Shown one piece after another: positions 1 through 11,666 of a stretch of 64,000 bases of DNA. The position numbers and the translations under genes were made by a program. Origin of the DNA: Ovis canadensis (lineage: Eukaryota > Chordata > Mammalia > Artiodactyla > Bovidae); the NCBI RefSeq assembly GCF_042477335.2, contig NC_091245.1:86404501-86468500 (forward strand), read 5' to 3'. Under the pieces are notes generated by a model. It searched no databases. It was not told the DNA's origin and worked only from the letters and a program-made list of their open reading frames with translations. Numbering within the stretch: position 1 is the stretch's first letter; each line of letters begins with the position of its first letter.

Positions 1-1110
1 AACACAACAAGTCTTATAGCATGCTGCAAAAGCGGTTCTAAGAGGGAAGCGTATAGCAATAAATGTCAACATTATTTTTTAAAGAAAGATCTCAAATAAA
101 CAATCTAATCGATCCCTCAAGAAATTAGAATAGAAGAAAACACTAAGTCCAAAGTTAGCAGAAGGGAAAAAAATAATAAAGATCAGAGCAGAAATAAATA
201 CCAAAACCCAAAGCCATAGAACAAAAGATCACCAAAATTAAAAGCTTGTTTGTTTAAAAAGGTAAACCAAATTGGCAAACTTTTAGCTGGACTAACTAAA
301 AACAGAGAGAAAAGACTCAAATAAATAAAACCAGAAAAGAATTAGGAGACATTAAGACTGATGCCACAGGAACACATTGGGTTATAAGACACTACTATGA
401 ACAATTATATGCCAACTAATTATAAAATCTAAAAGAACTAGATAAATTCCTAGAAATATACAAGCTAGCAAGACTGAATCATGAAGAAACGGAAAATCTG
501 AACAGAGGAATGACTGAACAGACCAAATCAGTAAACAAAAATGTACCAACAAAGAAAAGTGCAGTACCAGATGGTAGCCCTGGTAAATTCTATCATAAAG
601 AAGGAGATCTCACCCATTTGCAACAACATGGATGGACTTTAAGGGTATGATGCTAAGTAAAATAAGTCAGACAGACAAAGACAAATACTATATGATCTCA
701 CTTATACGTGGAATCAAAAGAAAGAAAAGGAAAGGAAAGAAAACGATCTTATAGACAGAGAAAACATATCAGTGGTTACCAGAGGTGGAGGGGGTTAGGA
801 GGTGGGGGAAATGGGTAGGGGATGGTCAAAGGCATAAAAATTAAAACGTCAAGGATATAACATACAGCATGGTAACTATAATTAATAATACTATTTTGTA
901 TACTCTAAAGTTGCTAAGAGGATAAATCTTAAAAGCTCTCATCATAAAAAAGTCTATAACTATATACAGTGACTGACAATAACTAGACCTATTGTGGTGA
1001 TCATTTCACATTACACACATATGTTGAATCATTATGTTATACACCTGAAATTAATATAATATTATGTATCAGTTATACCCAAATTTAAAAACCAAGTAAA
1101 TTTAAGTTTT
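1..1110 (+). mobile_element. Old L1 LINE, ORF2 fragment joined to its 3' end
   Basis: The left part (to about 600) reads like the ORF2 linker and RT region of an old L1, with many stops. The right part holds the L1 3' end, with the phrase about a small animal-cell-like 'ATGGATGGACTTTAAGGGTA' block and the usual 3' untranslated sequence. An internal deletion joins the two parts. It lies in intron 3 of the SCaMC-like gene, antisense to it. Confidence 0.7.
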
Positions 1111-1240
1111 AACTATAAGAAAGTGTTCTTATCATAACAATAATAAGAGGGTGGGAAGAAACTTTAAGAAGTGATGGAAGAAACTTTAAGAAGGCATAGA
1201 TTATGGTTATGGTTTCCCAGGTATATGTGTGTATGCATGC

Positions 1241-1443
1241 TAAATTGCTTCAGTCATGTCAGACTCTTTGCAACCCCATGGACTGTGCCCACCAGGCCCT
1301 TTTGTCCATGGGATTCTCCAGGCAAGAATACTGGAGTGGGTTGCCATTCCTTCCTCCAGGGGATATTCCCGACCCAGGGATCAAAGCCACGCCTCCTGCA
1401 TTGGCAGGCAGAATCTTTACCACTGAGCCACCTGGGAAGTCCT
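1241..1443 (-). mobile_element. Bov-tA SINE
   Basis: The reverse complement carries the tRNA-Glu-derived head (TTCCCAGGTGGCTCAGTGG) followed by the Bov-A body with CTGGAGAATCCCATGGACA. It is full-length and moderately diverged. Confidence 0.85.
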
Positions 1444-1811
1444 CCTGCGTATATACTTACCAACAAATTCATCAAGTTAGATACATAAATTATGTACTTT
1501 TTTGTACTTCAACAAAATTAAAAACTTTTTTAATCAATTACTTAAGAGAATTAAAACCAGTCTTTGAACTAGAAGCAGGAAGAATCTTTCTCTGAGGACT
1601 TTAAAAAGAATACTTCTTGTTTTATTAGTCAATAGCCTTTCAACAAATTTCTTAGGGATCTTTCTTAAAACATTGTCAATAAAAGGTGATGTTATCAGAA
1701 CTAAAAAGAAAGGAAAGAAATGAAGGAAGAGAAGAAAGAAGCTATACTTATAACCACCAGTTACATATTAAACAAAAATTAAAACTATCAAAAATAAGGG
1801 TAAGGGCTGAC

Positions 1812-1899
1812 CTTTGTATAATCTTTTTTGCTTGAGTTTCAGAAATATTTATACCCAGTGATTTCAAAACAGCAATTATTTCTGAATTTTCTATTATTC
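1812..1899 (-). CDS. SLC25A24-like: SCaMC-1-like mitochondrial carrier, coding exon 3 (rest of EF-hand 3)
   Basis: The exon is 88 bp: two bases complete Gly103, 28 codons encode residues 104-131, and two bases of codon 132 are left over. The peptide IIENSEIIAVLKSLGINISE corresponds to the [20 protein letters not shown] region of SLC25A24. The EF-3 loop is residues 98-109 (Asp98, Asn100, Asp102, Gly103, Glu106, Glu109) and has every usual ligand. The acceptor is T-rich and ends in AAAG (AG at 1901-1900). The donor is AAG followed by GTCAGC (intron from 1811). Exon size and phase match those expected for this family exon. The next exon (EF-4 and the start of the carrier domain) would lie left of the window. 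The open frame around it is longer only because flanking intron sequence happens to stay open. Confidence 0.88.
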
Positions 1900-2111
1900 C
1901 TTTAAAAAAGTGAAAATATGTCAAGTTAACGAATCTGAAAAGATAACAAGGCAAAATATACTTACAAGGCAATAGCCTTTAAAAGTCCACATAGCTGATG
2001 TGAGGTTAATCTTAGTCAATTATTTTTCTAATCTAATATGGTTATTCATTTGTTTCACTGAAGAAATATTCATGTACATAATTGCACAGTGGTGCTCCAG
2101 ACCCCACCTGG

Positions 2112-2488
2112 AGTATTATATCAGTTCACTTCAGTTCAGTCGCTCAGTCGAGTCTGATTCTTTGCGATCCCATGGACTGCAGCACGCCAGGCCCCCCTGT
2201 CCATCACCAACTGCTGGACTTTACCCAAACTCATGTCCATTGAGTCGGTGATGCCATCCAACCGTCTCATACTCTGTCGTCCCCTTTTCCTCCTGCCTTC
2301 AATCTTTCCCAGCATCAGGGTCTTTTCAAATGAGTCAGCTCTTCGCATCGGGTGGCCAAAGTATTGGAGTTTCAGTCTCAACATCAGTCCTTCCAATGAA
2401 CATTCAGGACTGATTTCCTTTAGGATGGACTGGTTGGAACTCCTTGTAGTCCAAAGGACTCTCAAGAGTCTTCTCCAAAGAAGAGTAT
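2112..2488 (-). mobile_element. BovB (RTE) LINE, 3' end
   Basis: The reverse complement encodes the conserved C-terminal part of the BovB protein ([20 protein letters not shown], then [11 protein letters not shown]), followed by the GAACTGAACTGA-type tail. It is strongly 5'-truncated. Confidence 0.9.
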
Positions 2489-2524
2489 TATATAACATAT
2501 CACATATGTGCTATATTGCTTTTC

Positions 2525-2576
2525 TAAATTTCTAAATTTCTAATCATATCTAAATTTCTAAATTTCTAATCATATC
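2525..2576 (+). repeat. Perfect 26-bp tandem duplication
   Basis: Two identical 26-bp AT-rich units, 2525-2550 and 2551-2576, follow a BovB tail. Each unit itself contains two TAAATTTC steps. Confidence 0.95.
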
Positions 2577-4060
2577 TGGTCCCAAGAGCTTCTAACCAGA
2601 GATCACAGATCTATAACAGATATTGATTATTGTACTTACTTGGAGAGAAAAAGCTAATTCTGAAGATCTGATCCAGGGGCATGAAAATAAGGCTACTCAA
2701 CATTTTAAAAGATAAGTTTTAAAAGAAATAGCCTACTTAAAATAAGATGGAACATGAAACTCTTTTTAACACAAGCATATCCAATTTTAAATAACTCAAA
2801 ACTACTAATATATTTAATACAAGCCTATCACACATTTCAATCTCACACTGCTAGATGTTCTGAAAGAAAAATTAAGTATTCCATACTGTCCTCAAGCCCT
2901 AAACCACATATATAATCATGTCACTCCTCAAATGAGAAAAAAATCTTTTAATTCTTCCCATGGAAACAAATAGTTGAGGATACCAAATATGAAAAAAAAA
3001 TTTTAAAAATCAACTTTAGTGTCATCTAGATGAAAACTATATAATGTCAAAAAACTAACATAAATTCAGTCATAACTTTATATTATACTTTACTAACCAT
3101 AGCTGCATATGCATGCATTTAAAATATGCATAAGTAAAAACAGTATACATATATATGAGATATATTATTTATATAGCCTATAAACAAAGCCCAATATTCA
3201 TACATAGAAACTCAGATTCTTTATAATGACTCTGAGGCCCCTAGTGTGGAATTTACTGGTGGAATTTATAGAGGGTGGAATTTCCTGGCCTGCCTAGGAA
3301 GTTTTTTTCAAATGATGAAGCTGAATCCTCTGTCTTATGCCATTATATTCCATTATATCCCATTATAATTTTCAAACCCTATACAATAATTTTTTTAACT
3401 TTTTTTAAAGTTTACTACTCAAATCACTATGCTAAATGTGAAAGAAGTCAAAAACTAATGAGCCAACCACCCCAAGGAGTTTACCAGTTTGTATGCATGC
3501 ACTAATTACTTTAAAAATATATCACTCTGTGTTATTGTATGTCATAGAAGAGCTATGAATAATGTATGGTGGAAAGATAAAGGAATGAAAAACAAGAGTC
3601 ACAAATGAAGTACTATAATAGGATAAGCAAGAGACCACCAAAGAAACAAAAGCATTTCAACAAAAGGTAAAGTAAAAACATGGTAAACTTATTCGTTTAA
3701 CAAAGATAGATTGGGAACTTACACACAGTAGAAAGCAGGATAGCAGGTACTTTGGAGAGTGGTGGTGATTTGGAGAGGATACAAATTGGATCTTTCTGAG
3801 ATGCTACTAATATTCTGCTTCTTTATCTGTATGTTGTTTTCATGTAGTATATTTGCCTTGGAAAAATTCATGAAGCTTTTACTTATAATGTATGCACTTT
3901 GCTGTATATGTTATATATCAATGAAATTTTCCCCAAAAAATAGTAATTTAGGGCCAAATTTGAAATGGCATTTTAACAAGCCATGTCTGACAATTTCTGC
4001 CTTTGTTCTCTCTGGAAAAAAAAAAAAAAAACACCTTTCTTCAGGACAGAAAGCCCAGGT
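2577..4060. other. AT-rich intron 2 DNA, nothing recognised
   Basis: No exon, RNA gene or named repeat was recognised here. Around 3244-3284 the word GTGGAATTT recurs three times at short spacing. A 14-base A run lies near 4016. Confidence 0.6.
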
Positions 4061-4072
4061 ATAAAGTCATGT

Positions 4073-4295
4073 GAAAGAAAGTGAAAGTGAAAGTGAAGTT
4101 GCTCAGTTGTGTCCAACTCTTTGCGACCCCATGAACTGTAGACTACTAGGCTCCTCCGTCCGTGGGATTCTCCAGGCAAGAGTACTGGAGTGAGTTGCCA
4201 TTTCCTTCTCCAGGAGATCTTCCCAACCCAGGGATCGAACCCAGGTCTCCCACATTGCAGGCAGATGCTTTACCATCTGAGCCACCACGGAAGAC
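4073..4295 (-). mobile_element. Bov-tA SINE with target-site duplication
   Basis: This is a full-length reverse-oriented Bov-tA. It is flanked by a perfect 12-bp duplication, ATAAAGTCATGT, at 4061-4072 and 4296-4307, marking one clean insertion event. Confidence 0.93.
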
Positions 4296-4326
4296 ATAAA
4301 GTCATGTACTTATGGTCAATTAATCT

Positions 4327-5632
4327 ACAAAAAAAGGAGGCAAGTATATACAGTGGAGAATACAAGAATATACAATGGAGTCTCTTCAACAGTAGTGCTG
4401 GGAAAATTGGATAGATGCATTTAAAAGAATGAAATTAGAATATTTTTAATACCATACACAAAAACAAACTCAAAATAGATTAAGCATCTAAATGTAAGGC
4501 TATAAAACTCCTAGAGGAAACAGTAAGCAGAACACTCTTTGACAAAAATCACAGCAATAGTTTTTTGGATCTGTCTCCTAGAGTAATGGAAGCAAAAGCA
4601 AAAATAAATAAATAAGACCTAATTAAACTTAAAAGTTCTGCACAGCCAAAGAAATCACAAAACAAATGAAAAGACCACCTATGGACTAGGAGGAAATATT
4701 TGAAAATGATGTAACCAACAGGGATTAATATCTAAAAACTACAAACAGCTCATACATCTCAATATTTCTAAAAAATAATAAGAAGAAGCAGAAGACACAA
4801 ACTGACACTTCTCCAAAGAAGACATACAGGTGGCCAGAAAGTATGTAAAAAGATGCTCAACAACACTAATTATTAAAGAAAAGCAAAATTACAGAGAAGT
4901 ATCACCTCACACCAGTCAGAATGGCCAGCATTAAAAATCTACAATAAAAAATACTGAAGAGGGTGTGGAGAAAAGGGAACCCTCCTAAACTATTGATGGG
5001 AATGTCAATTTGTACAACCACTATGGAGAACAGTATGGCGGTTCCTTAAAAAATTAAGTAGAGTTACACATGATCCCCACCAATCCCACTCCTGGGCATA
5101 TATCCAGAAAAGATGAGAACTCTAATTTGAAAAGATATATGTACCCCAATGTTCACAGCAGCATTATTTACCACCATTACTTTACCAATAGCCAAGATAT
5201 GGAAGCAACCTAAAAGTCCACTGATGGATGGATAAAGAATATTCCATATATACAATAGAATATTAGTCATAAGAAAAATTGAAATTTTGTTGCTGCCATT
5301 TGCAGCAACACAGATAGACCTAGAGATTATCATACTAAGTGAAGTAAGTCAGACAAAGACAAATATCACATGATATCACTTATATGTGGAAGCTAAAAAA
5401 AACAATTCAAATGAGCTTATTTACAAAACTGAAATAGACTCACAGACATAGAAAATAAATTTATGGTTATCCCAAAGGAAAAGGGTAGGGTAGAAATAAA
5501 TTAGAAGGCTGAGATTAACATATACACGCTAACTGCGTAGAGGACATAAACAACAAGGTCCTACATGTATAGAACTATATAATATCTTGAAATTACCTAT
5601 AATGGAAAAGAATCTGAAAAAGAATAATATAC

Positions 5633-5680
<48 letters not shown>

Positions 5681-5765
5681 CATGTATAAGTAAATCAATT
5701 TGTTGTATACCTGAAACTAATACAACATGGTAAATCAACTATACTTAAACAAACAAAAAAAAATA
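4327..5765 (+). mobile_element. L1 LINE, 5'-truncated (ORF2 C-terminus and 3' UTR)
   Basis: The sequence follows the L1 ORF2 C-terminal region, with the reading around a Cys/His-rich end and the AACCTAAAAGTCCACTGATG block. It then follows a 3' UTR ending in an A-rich tail near 5765. It carries several stops and frameshifts. An AT microsatellite lies in the 3' UTR. Confidence 0.8.
5634..5681 (+). repeat. (TA)n microsatellite
   Basis: An almost pure TA dinucleotide run of about 45 bases lies within the L1 3' UTR. Length is likely to vary between individuals. Confidence 0.95.
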
Positions 5766-6760
5766 CAGTGGAAGAGCAGAGATGAGTGGTACCATGTATT
5801 GACCTTCACATTAGGGGTGGCAAACACTATGGTCTATGGGGAGCAGATATCTGTACAAATGGGATAAATGCTACTAAACCCCACTGATTTTTACCATGTT
5901 GTAAAGCGGGTCATACGTTTCATTTTAAAGAAAACTGGGAAAGCTGAATTTTTATATAAAATCTTCCAATTTTATATGTTAAATACAAAAATAATTTCTT
6001 TTAAAAACTCCTTTTGAACTCTGTTTATATATTGACCCAGAAGAAAACTAAATTGTTCCTGAGCACAATTAAAGTCTCCCTCTATCACTTGTATAGCAAT
6101 TATCATAGTCTAGCTTGTGTATGGCTATTCATTCTTATTTCACCCAACACTGTCTGCTTCTGAAAATTTTTGTTAACACAGTTCCTAGTGCACTAGCTCA
6201 CATATACTACTCAAAAACTCTTTGTTTCATTGACCTAAAATTACATTAAGTAATTAATCCTTATGCAAAAGAAGTTAAAATTTCAAGCTATGATGTAGAG
6301 AAAAATTAGGTAATGTAATTCAGAATATAATCAATACCTATGGACTGAATGGGAGATTCAATGTTGTCTTTAATTATATACACCGAGTTTTCACTGAGAA
6401 AGATGGGCTTGAAATGGATTTGCTAGAGTAACAATAGTTAGCTGTATGGAGAGGAAGACTGTGACTATTCCAGTCCTGTAATTCCAGGGGTAAATGCAAA
6501 ATATTCCACTTCTATACTACAGATTATTTTGCTAAGTTAACAAGCCATCTCAAATTTTACTGGTTTAATAAGAATGTATTTGATAATAGGATGCAATCAG
6601 AGTTTGGTTCAACACATTGGTTCTTCTGCTGGTTATGCCTGGGTCACTCATGTGAATTCAGTCATCTAGACGTTTGACCATAAGTGAAAATCCAAGATGG
6701 CTTCACTCACATGTCTTTTACATCAGACGGAAATGTAGAACAGTTGGAAATGAAATGGGC
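5766..6760. other. Intron 2 DNA, nothing recognised
   Basis: No exon or repeat family could be named with confidence. The 5,810-5,960 part may be a very old repeat. Confidence 0.5.
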
Positions 6761-7535
6761 CACCCTAATGGCAGAAAGTGAATAGGAAGGTGAAGGTGAT
6801 GAAGGTGAAAGAGGAGAGTGAAAAAGCTGGCTTAAAACTCAACATTCAGAAAACTAAGATCATGGCATCTGGTCCCACCACTTCAACACAAAAAGATGGG
6901 GAAAAATGGAAACTGGCAGACTTTATTTTCTTGGGCTTCAAAATCACTGCAAATGGTAACTGCAGCCATGAAATTAAAAGACACTTGCTCCCTGGAAGAA
7001 AAGCTATGACAAACCTAGATAGTGTATTAAAAAACTGAGACTTTGCCAACAAGGTCCATCTAGTCATAGCTTCCAGTAGTCATGTTATGGATATGAGAGT
7101 TGGGCCACTAAGAAAGCTGAGCACTGAAGAATTGATGCTTTTGAACTGTAGTGTTGGAGAAGACTCTTGAGAGTCCCTAGGACAGCAAGGAGATCCAACC
7201 AGTCCATTCTAAAGGAAATCAGATATGACCAGACAGTTTCATGGCAGTGAGATCAACCCTGGGATTTCTTTGGAAGGAATGATGCTAAAGCTGAAACTCC
7301 AGTACTTTGGCCACCTCATGCGAAGAGTTGACTCATTGGAAAAGACTCTGATGCTGGGACGGATTGGGGGCAGGAGAAGAAGGGGACGACAGAGGATGAG
7401 ATGGCTGGATGGCATCACTGACTCGATGGACGTGAATCTGAGTGAACTCCGGGAGTTGGTGATGGACAGGGACGCCTGGCGTGCTGAGATTCATGGGGTC
7501 GCTAAGAGTCGGACATGACTAAGTGACTGAACTGA
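6761..7535 (+). mobile_element. BovB LINE, 3' part
   Basis: It starts at the YADD-downstream segment (LMAESE region) and ends in the GAACTGAACTGA tail. Translation shows [20 protein letters not shown] and [11 protein letters not shown] with frameshifts. Around 7224-7250 a short unrelated block replaces part of the consensus. It keeps the TTCTTGGGC form of the FIFLG motif. Confidence 0.88.
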
Positions 7536-7587
7536 ACTGATAGCATCAATAAAAGCACCTTGCAAAAACAAACAAACAAAACAATAA

Positions 7588-7893
7588 TAATAAAGGAAAT
7601 CAGTCCTGAATATTCACTGGAAGGACTGATGTTGAAGCTGAAGCTCCAATACTTTGGCCATCTGAAGCAAAGAGCCAACTCACTGGAGAAGATCCTGATG
7701 CTGGGAAAGATTGAGGGCAGGAGGAGAAGGGGACGACAGAGGATGGGATGGTTGAATGGCATCACCCTCTCAATAGACATGAATTTGAGCAAACTCCAGG
7801 AGATAGTGAAAGTGAGGGAAGCCCGTCATGGTGCAGTCCATGGGGTTGCAAAGAGTGGGACATGACTCAGTGACTAAACAACAATAATGGTCC
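7588..7893 (+). mobile_element. Second BovB 3' end
   Basis: A separate 3'-end copy in the same orientation follows the previous one after about 50 bp. It encodes [20 protein letters not shown] and ends in ACTCAGTGACTAAACAACAA. Confidence 0.88.
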
Positions 7894-8763
7894 TAATGGC
7901 TGAAGCAAGTCAAATGGCCGAGCCCAGGTCAATGTGGCTCAGGGTTACACAAAGGCATAAACCCTGCTAGATGAGGTTCACTGAAATACCAAATGTATTA
8001 CTTAGCATTACTGTTCTCATATGTAAAAGGTAGCTGCTATGAGGACTGCATGAGACAAAAATAAGATATAGAAGATAAACTAGCTAAAACAGGCATGGCA
8101 GATGGTAAAGTACAAAAAATTCAAGTTTCTTTCCCACCATTTTCCCAATCTAAAAAAAACTCCTTCCAAAAAAGACTCTTAATGATGCAATTATGTCTAA
8201 TAATTTAATTACTTCATTTCACATATTTATGACCACACTCCAAGGACATTCTGGCTCAGTAGAAGTAGGGGCTCAAGATACTTCTTGAGAGCAGTTAAGC
8301 AGATCAGTTCACATTGGGCCTTGAATACTTCCAGCTAGTGAATTTGATAGTATAGTACACCAGCTCACAAGCATCCTCTTGCCTCCATTGATTGGCATAA
8401 GGCCTGGAAACCCTCCTGGGACACAGAAAATGCAGTGGTAAAAATTGAATCCTACTATTAGTGTTTTATACACATTAATATGTGATGAACTGGGAGAGTC
8501 TCAACAATGTTGTCAGGAAGGACAAGAAGGGAAAAGATATGATGTACAGAGCCAGATCCAATAATAGGATTTGGGGGGAAAGATTGGCTCCACAGTCAAT
8601 GATGTACAACAGGTATCAGAAATTACCTTAACCCAGCCAATCTGGAAACACTCTGGGAGAAAGTAGCAGCATGTTCATACAAATTTAAAAAGCTGTACTT
8701 TGAGGCCCAAAATATTCTGGCATTGGACAATTTCTGATTAAGCAAATAAGAGGGAGGAGTGTA
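7894..8763. other. Intron 2 DNA, nothing recognised
   Basis: No exon or named repeat was supported here. Confidence 0.5.
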
Positions 8764-9385
8764 TTTGTTTCCTAGGGTAGTTGTAACAAAGGACCACAAT
8801 CTGGGTAGCTTAAACAGGAATTTAAGCCAAAAGTGATTATTGGCCAAAATATTGGCAAAAATATGGCCAAAAAATGATGAAGGCCAAAAGTCTGTAAAAC
8901 CAAGGCATTGGCAGGGCCATGCTCCTTTGGAAGATGCTATGGAAGGATCTGTTCTGTATTTCTCTCCTAGTGTCAGGTAGCCTCAGGTACCCCTTGGCTT
9001 ACAGACACATCACTCCAAGCCTGACTCCATTGTCAAATGGCTACTTATATTATCTCCCTCTGTGCATGTCTGTCCCTGTATCCAAATTTCCCCTTTATGT
9101 GACACCTGTCCTATCGGGCTTCCCTGGTGGCTCAGACAGTAAATCTGCCTGTAATGCAGAAGACCCGGGTTTGATCCCTGTGTTGGGAAGATCCCCGGGA
9201 GAAGCGCATGGCTACCCACTCCAGTATTCTTGCCTGGAGAATTCCATGGACAGAGGGTATTGAGCATACCCTAATGACCAAATTTTTCTTGGTTACTTCT
9301 ATAAAGACCTATTTCCAAATAAGATCACAGTCTGAGATCTGGGGGCTAGGACTTCAACTTATCTTTTAGGGGTACACAATTTACT
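8764..9385 (+). repeat. Ancient mammalian interspersed repeat, split by a SINE
   Basis: The sequence resembles a common old mammalian repeat that contains GTTTCCTAGGG near the start and CTAGGACTTCAACTTATC near the end. A Bov-tA at 9116-9257 interrupts it. I do not name the family. Confidence 0.55.
9116..9257 (+). mobile_element. Bov-tA SINE, 3'-shortened
   Basis: It has the tRNA-Glu head (GGGCTTCCCTGGTGGCTCAG) and the first part of the body, ending near CATGGACAGAG. The usual tail is missing. Confidence 0.88.
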
Positions 9386-9387
9386 CC

Positions 9388-9518
9388 ATTGGAGAAGGAA
9401 ATGGCGACTTACTCCAGCATTCTTGCCTAGGAAAACCTATGGACAGAGGAATCTGGGGGGCTACAGTCCATGGGGTCACAAAGAGTCAAATACAAATTAG
9501 TGACTAAACAACAACAAA
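9388..9518 (+). mobile_element. Bov-A body fragment
   Basis: The body and tail of a Bov-type SINE are present (GGAGAAGGAAATGGCGACTT to TGACTAAACAACAACAA), without the tRNA head. Confidence 0.8.
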
Positions 9519-10959
9519 TTCAATCTGTAATAGAGGAGGTATTCCCTTTCATACCCACAAAAAGCATCATGGCCAGGGTAAACTGGCTGAGCTTTATAGA
9601 AGTGTGGTCACTGAGGAGGCAGCAATGATGACACAAAGCAAGTGCCTCAACCAGAACAGTGCCTCTGCAGGGCCTGCACTCTGCAGTGCAGGTGGGCACT
9701 TCACACCTACTGCCATGGCTCAGATGCTAAAAACAAAAGAAGCCAGTAGGAATTCAGACAAGAGCTCTTCCAGAATGGTGCCACTTCAGGACTTGCCTGT
9801 GATGTTCCAGCTTGACCAGTCAAGGCAGAAATTAAAAGATCTATATTGCTAATCATTACTTTGGATGGCCATCTAGCCTCAAAAAGAGTATTTTCTATTA
9901 TTACCAAGAGCTATAAGCACTGATTTTCAGAGACAATAGTAATATATTTTTTTACTAGGGTTTTCTACTTTCACTGATTGTGATACAGTGTATTTTCAGC
10001 TTACAAATGATGATCATGGTGGTAACCATCAATAATGGAGTGAGATTCCAGAAGAGCACAAGAATAGAACTATCAGTCTTAGATCAACAGCAAATGATGA
10101 CCAGGTTTAATTCACACATATGAATGAGTAGTACTTCTAAAGCTTCTGGATACTATTTAAGTAGGAGGGCCCACAAAGGCCTCCTGGAAGGTAAATGGAA
10201 GCTTGAAACCTATGGTTTGGATATTAAGGAAAATACAACCATTTCTGTGCTTATAGGTCACTAAACCTTGTGACATTCAGGTTACACTTTGTCTTACAAA
10301 AAATTCATCAGTGAAATCCTTAAAACGTCTTTTCTGGTATACTTAGAATTTTTCAATTAAAAAATTCGACTTCACAAAATTTTAAAATTAATATGTATGT
10401 TTCATATTAGAAGTATAATTAACTTCTAATTACCCGTGATGAATTAGCCATATGTGAATGCAGAAATGGTATTCTACTTTTACATTTAGTCTCTTTGATT
10501 TAAGGATTTGTAACAAAGTAAGAATATTACTTTCCTCTGCAAATCAGCATGGATATTGATCGTATGTATAAAAGACTGGAAACATTCTAAATGTCTAACA
10601 ATATGGGCTTGATTAGATACATCTACTCACCAACTGAATATTTCACAGTCATTAAAAAAGTATGCTTGCAAAGAACATTAAATGAAGTGAAATGCTTACA
10701 CTGACATTAAAAGAAAAAAGTAGGACATCAAACTATACATACAGTGTGACCACAATTTCACTTAAAGAGAAAAAGACCAAGAAAGAGACAGAAACAAAAA
10801 GTCTAAAAGGAAATATAAAAATATATTAAAATGTTAAGCCTGATCTCTAGACAGCAAGGTCTTTCTGTTATCTATCTGTGTTAACTAACTTTCCTACAAC
10901 TGAAATATTTTCAAAAGCAGCTAGAAAACAACAAATATAATGAGTTTAATCACCATGAT
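9519..10959. other. Intron 2 DNA, mostly unassigned
   Basis: No exon was recognised. Roughly 10,560-10,930 reads like the diverged 3' end of an old LINE (fragments of an AATGTCTAACAATATGGG block) but is too decayed to name. Confidence 0.45.
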
Positions 10960-10970
10960 ACTTTTAGCTC

Positions 10971-11244
10971 TGCTGCTGCTGCTAAGTCGCTTCAGTCGTG
11001 TCCGACTCTATGTGACCCCATAGACGGCAGCCCACTAGGCTCCTCTGTCCCTGGGATTCTCCAGGCAAGAACACTGGAGTGGGTTGCCATTTCCTTCTCC
11101 AATGCATGAAAGTGAAAAGTGAAAGTGAAGTCGCTCAGTCGTGCCCGACTCTTAGCGACCCCACGGACTGGAGCCTACCAGGCTCCTCCGTCCATGGGAT
11201 TTTCCAGGCAAGAGTACTGGAGCGGGGTGCCATTGCCTTCTCCG
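10971..11244 (-). mobile_element. Dimeric Bov-tA-type SINE with target-site duplication
   Basis: Two Bov-A bodies are joined by the GTGAAAAGTGAAAGTGAAG linker, and a (CTG)n run lies at the tail. An 11-bp perfect duplication ACTTTTAGCTC flanks it at 10960-10970 and 11245-11255. It sits about 300 bp from exon 2, inside intron 2, and looks young. Confidence 0.93.
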
Positions 11245-11527
11245 ACTTTTAGCTCATATATTGCAAAAAAAGTGAAGAGGCCTACTTATTAAGCCAAGAA
11301 GTTTTAAATTTAGAAGACAAAAAACAATTTTATTTAAAATATGACTAACCCCACAGAAATTTTAATACTAATAAATATCATTCACATATTACTCTTGGAA
11401 ATTAAAAAATTACCACAAGACAAGTAATAGATATAACTGAATATTTCATAGTGGGAGTAAGGTAAAATCTAGTAAAAACATCCTTTAGTATTCACAGTTA
11501 TCATTCATGTTAATCTAACTGGATAAA

Positions 11528-11540
11528 ACACACACACACC
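11528..11540 (-). repeat. Short (GT)n run forming the exon 2 splice donor
   Basis: On the gene strand a run of GT dinucleotides begins at 11539, right at the exon 2 boundary, so the donor is GTGTGTGT instead of GTAAGT or GTGAGT. The run is about six units here. Confidence 0.85.
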
Positions 11541-11666
11541 ATCATTATTTTTGTCCAGACTATTAAATGCCAGCGTCATTTTTCTCTCGTGGTCTTTAAG
11601 GTAGCGCATAAAATCTTCAAAGTTCAATCCGGAATCAGCATTGGTATCTACAGTTTTATAAATATC
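11540..11666 (-). CDS. SLC25A24-like: SCaMC-1-like mitochondrial carrier, coding exon 2 (EF-hand 2)
   Basis: The exon adds residues 61-102 (42 codons plus one base) to the exon 1 frame. It contains [19 protein letters not shown], which matches the linker between EF-hands 2 and 3 in SLC25A24. The EF-2 loop is residues 67-78. It keeps Asp67, Asn69 and Asp71, but has Ser72 where Gly is usual at loop position 6 and Asp78 in place of Glu at position 12, so calcium binding may be weaker. The exon ends inside the EF-3 loop (LDKNND plus G of a split Gly codon). The acceptor is TATAG (AG at 11668-11667). The donor is the start of a GT-dinucleotide run (intron from 11539), a weak match to the usual GTRAGT. 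The exon is too short and too spliced to appear as a long open frame. No stop or frameshift is present. Confidence 0.9.

Noticed and set aside
8919..9263. 114-residue plus-strand open frame
   Set aside because: It runs across an old interspersed repeat into a Bov-tA SINE and has no coherent protein features.
9604..9852. 82-residue open frame that might be an exon
   Set aside because: No recognised domain and no splice sites in a frame with the SCaMC exons, on the strand opposite to the gene.
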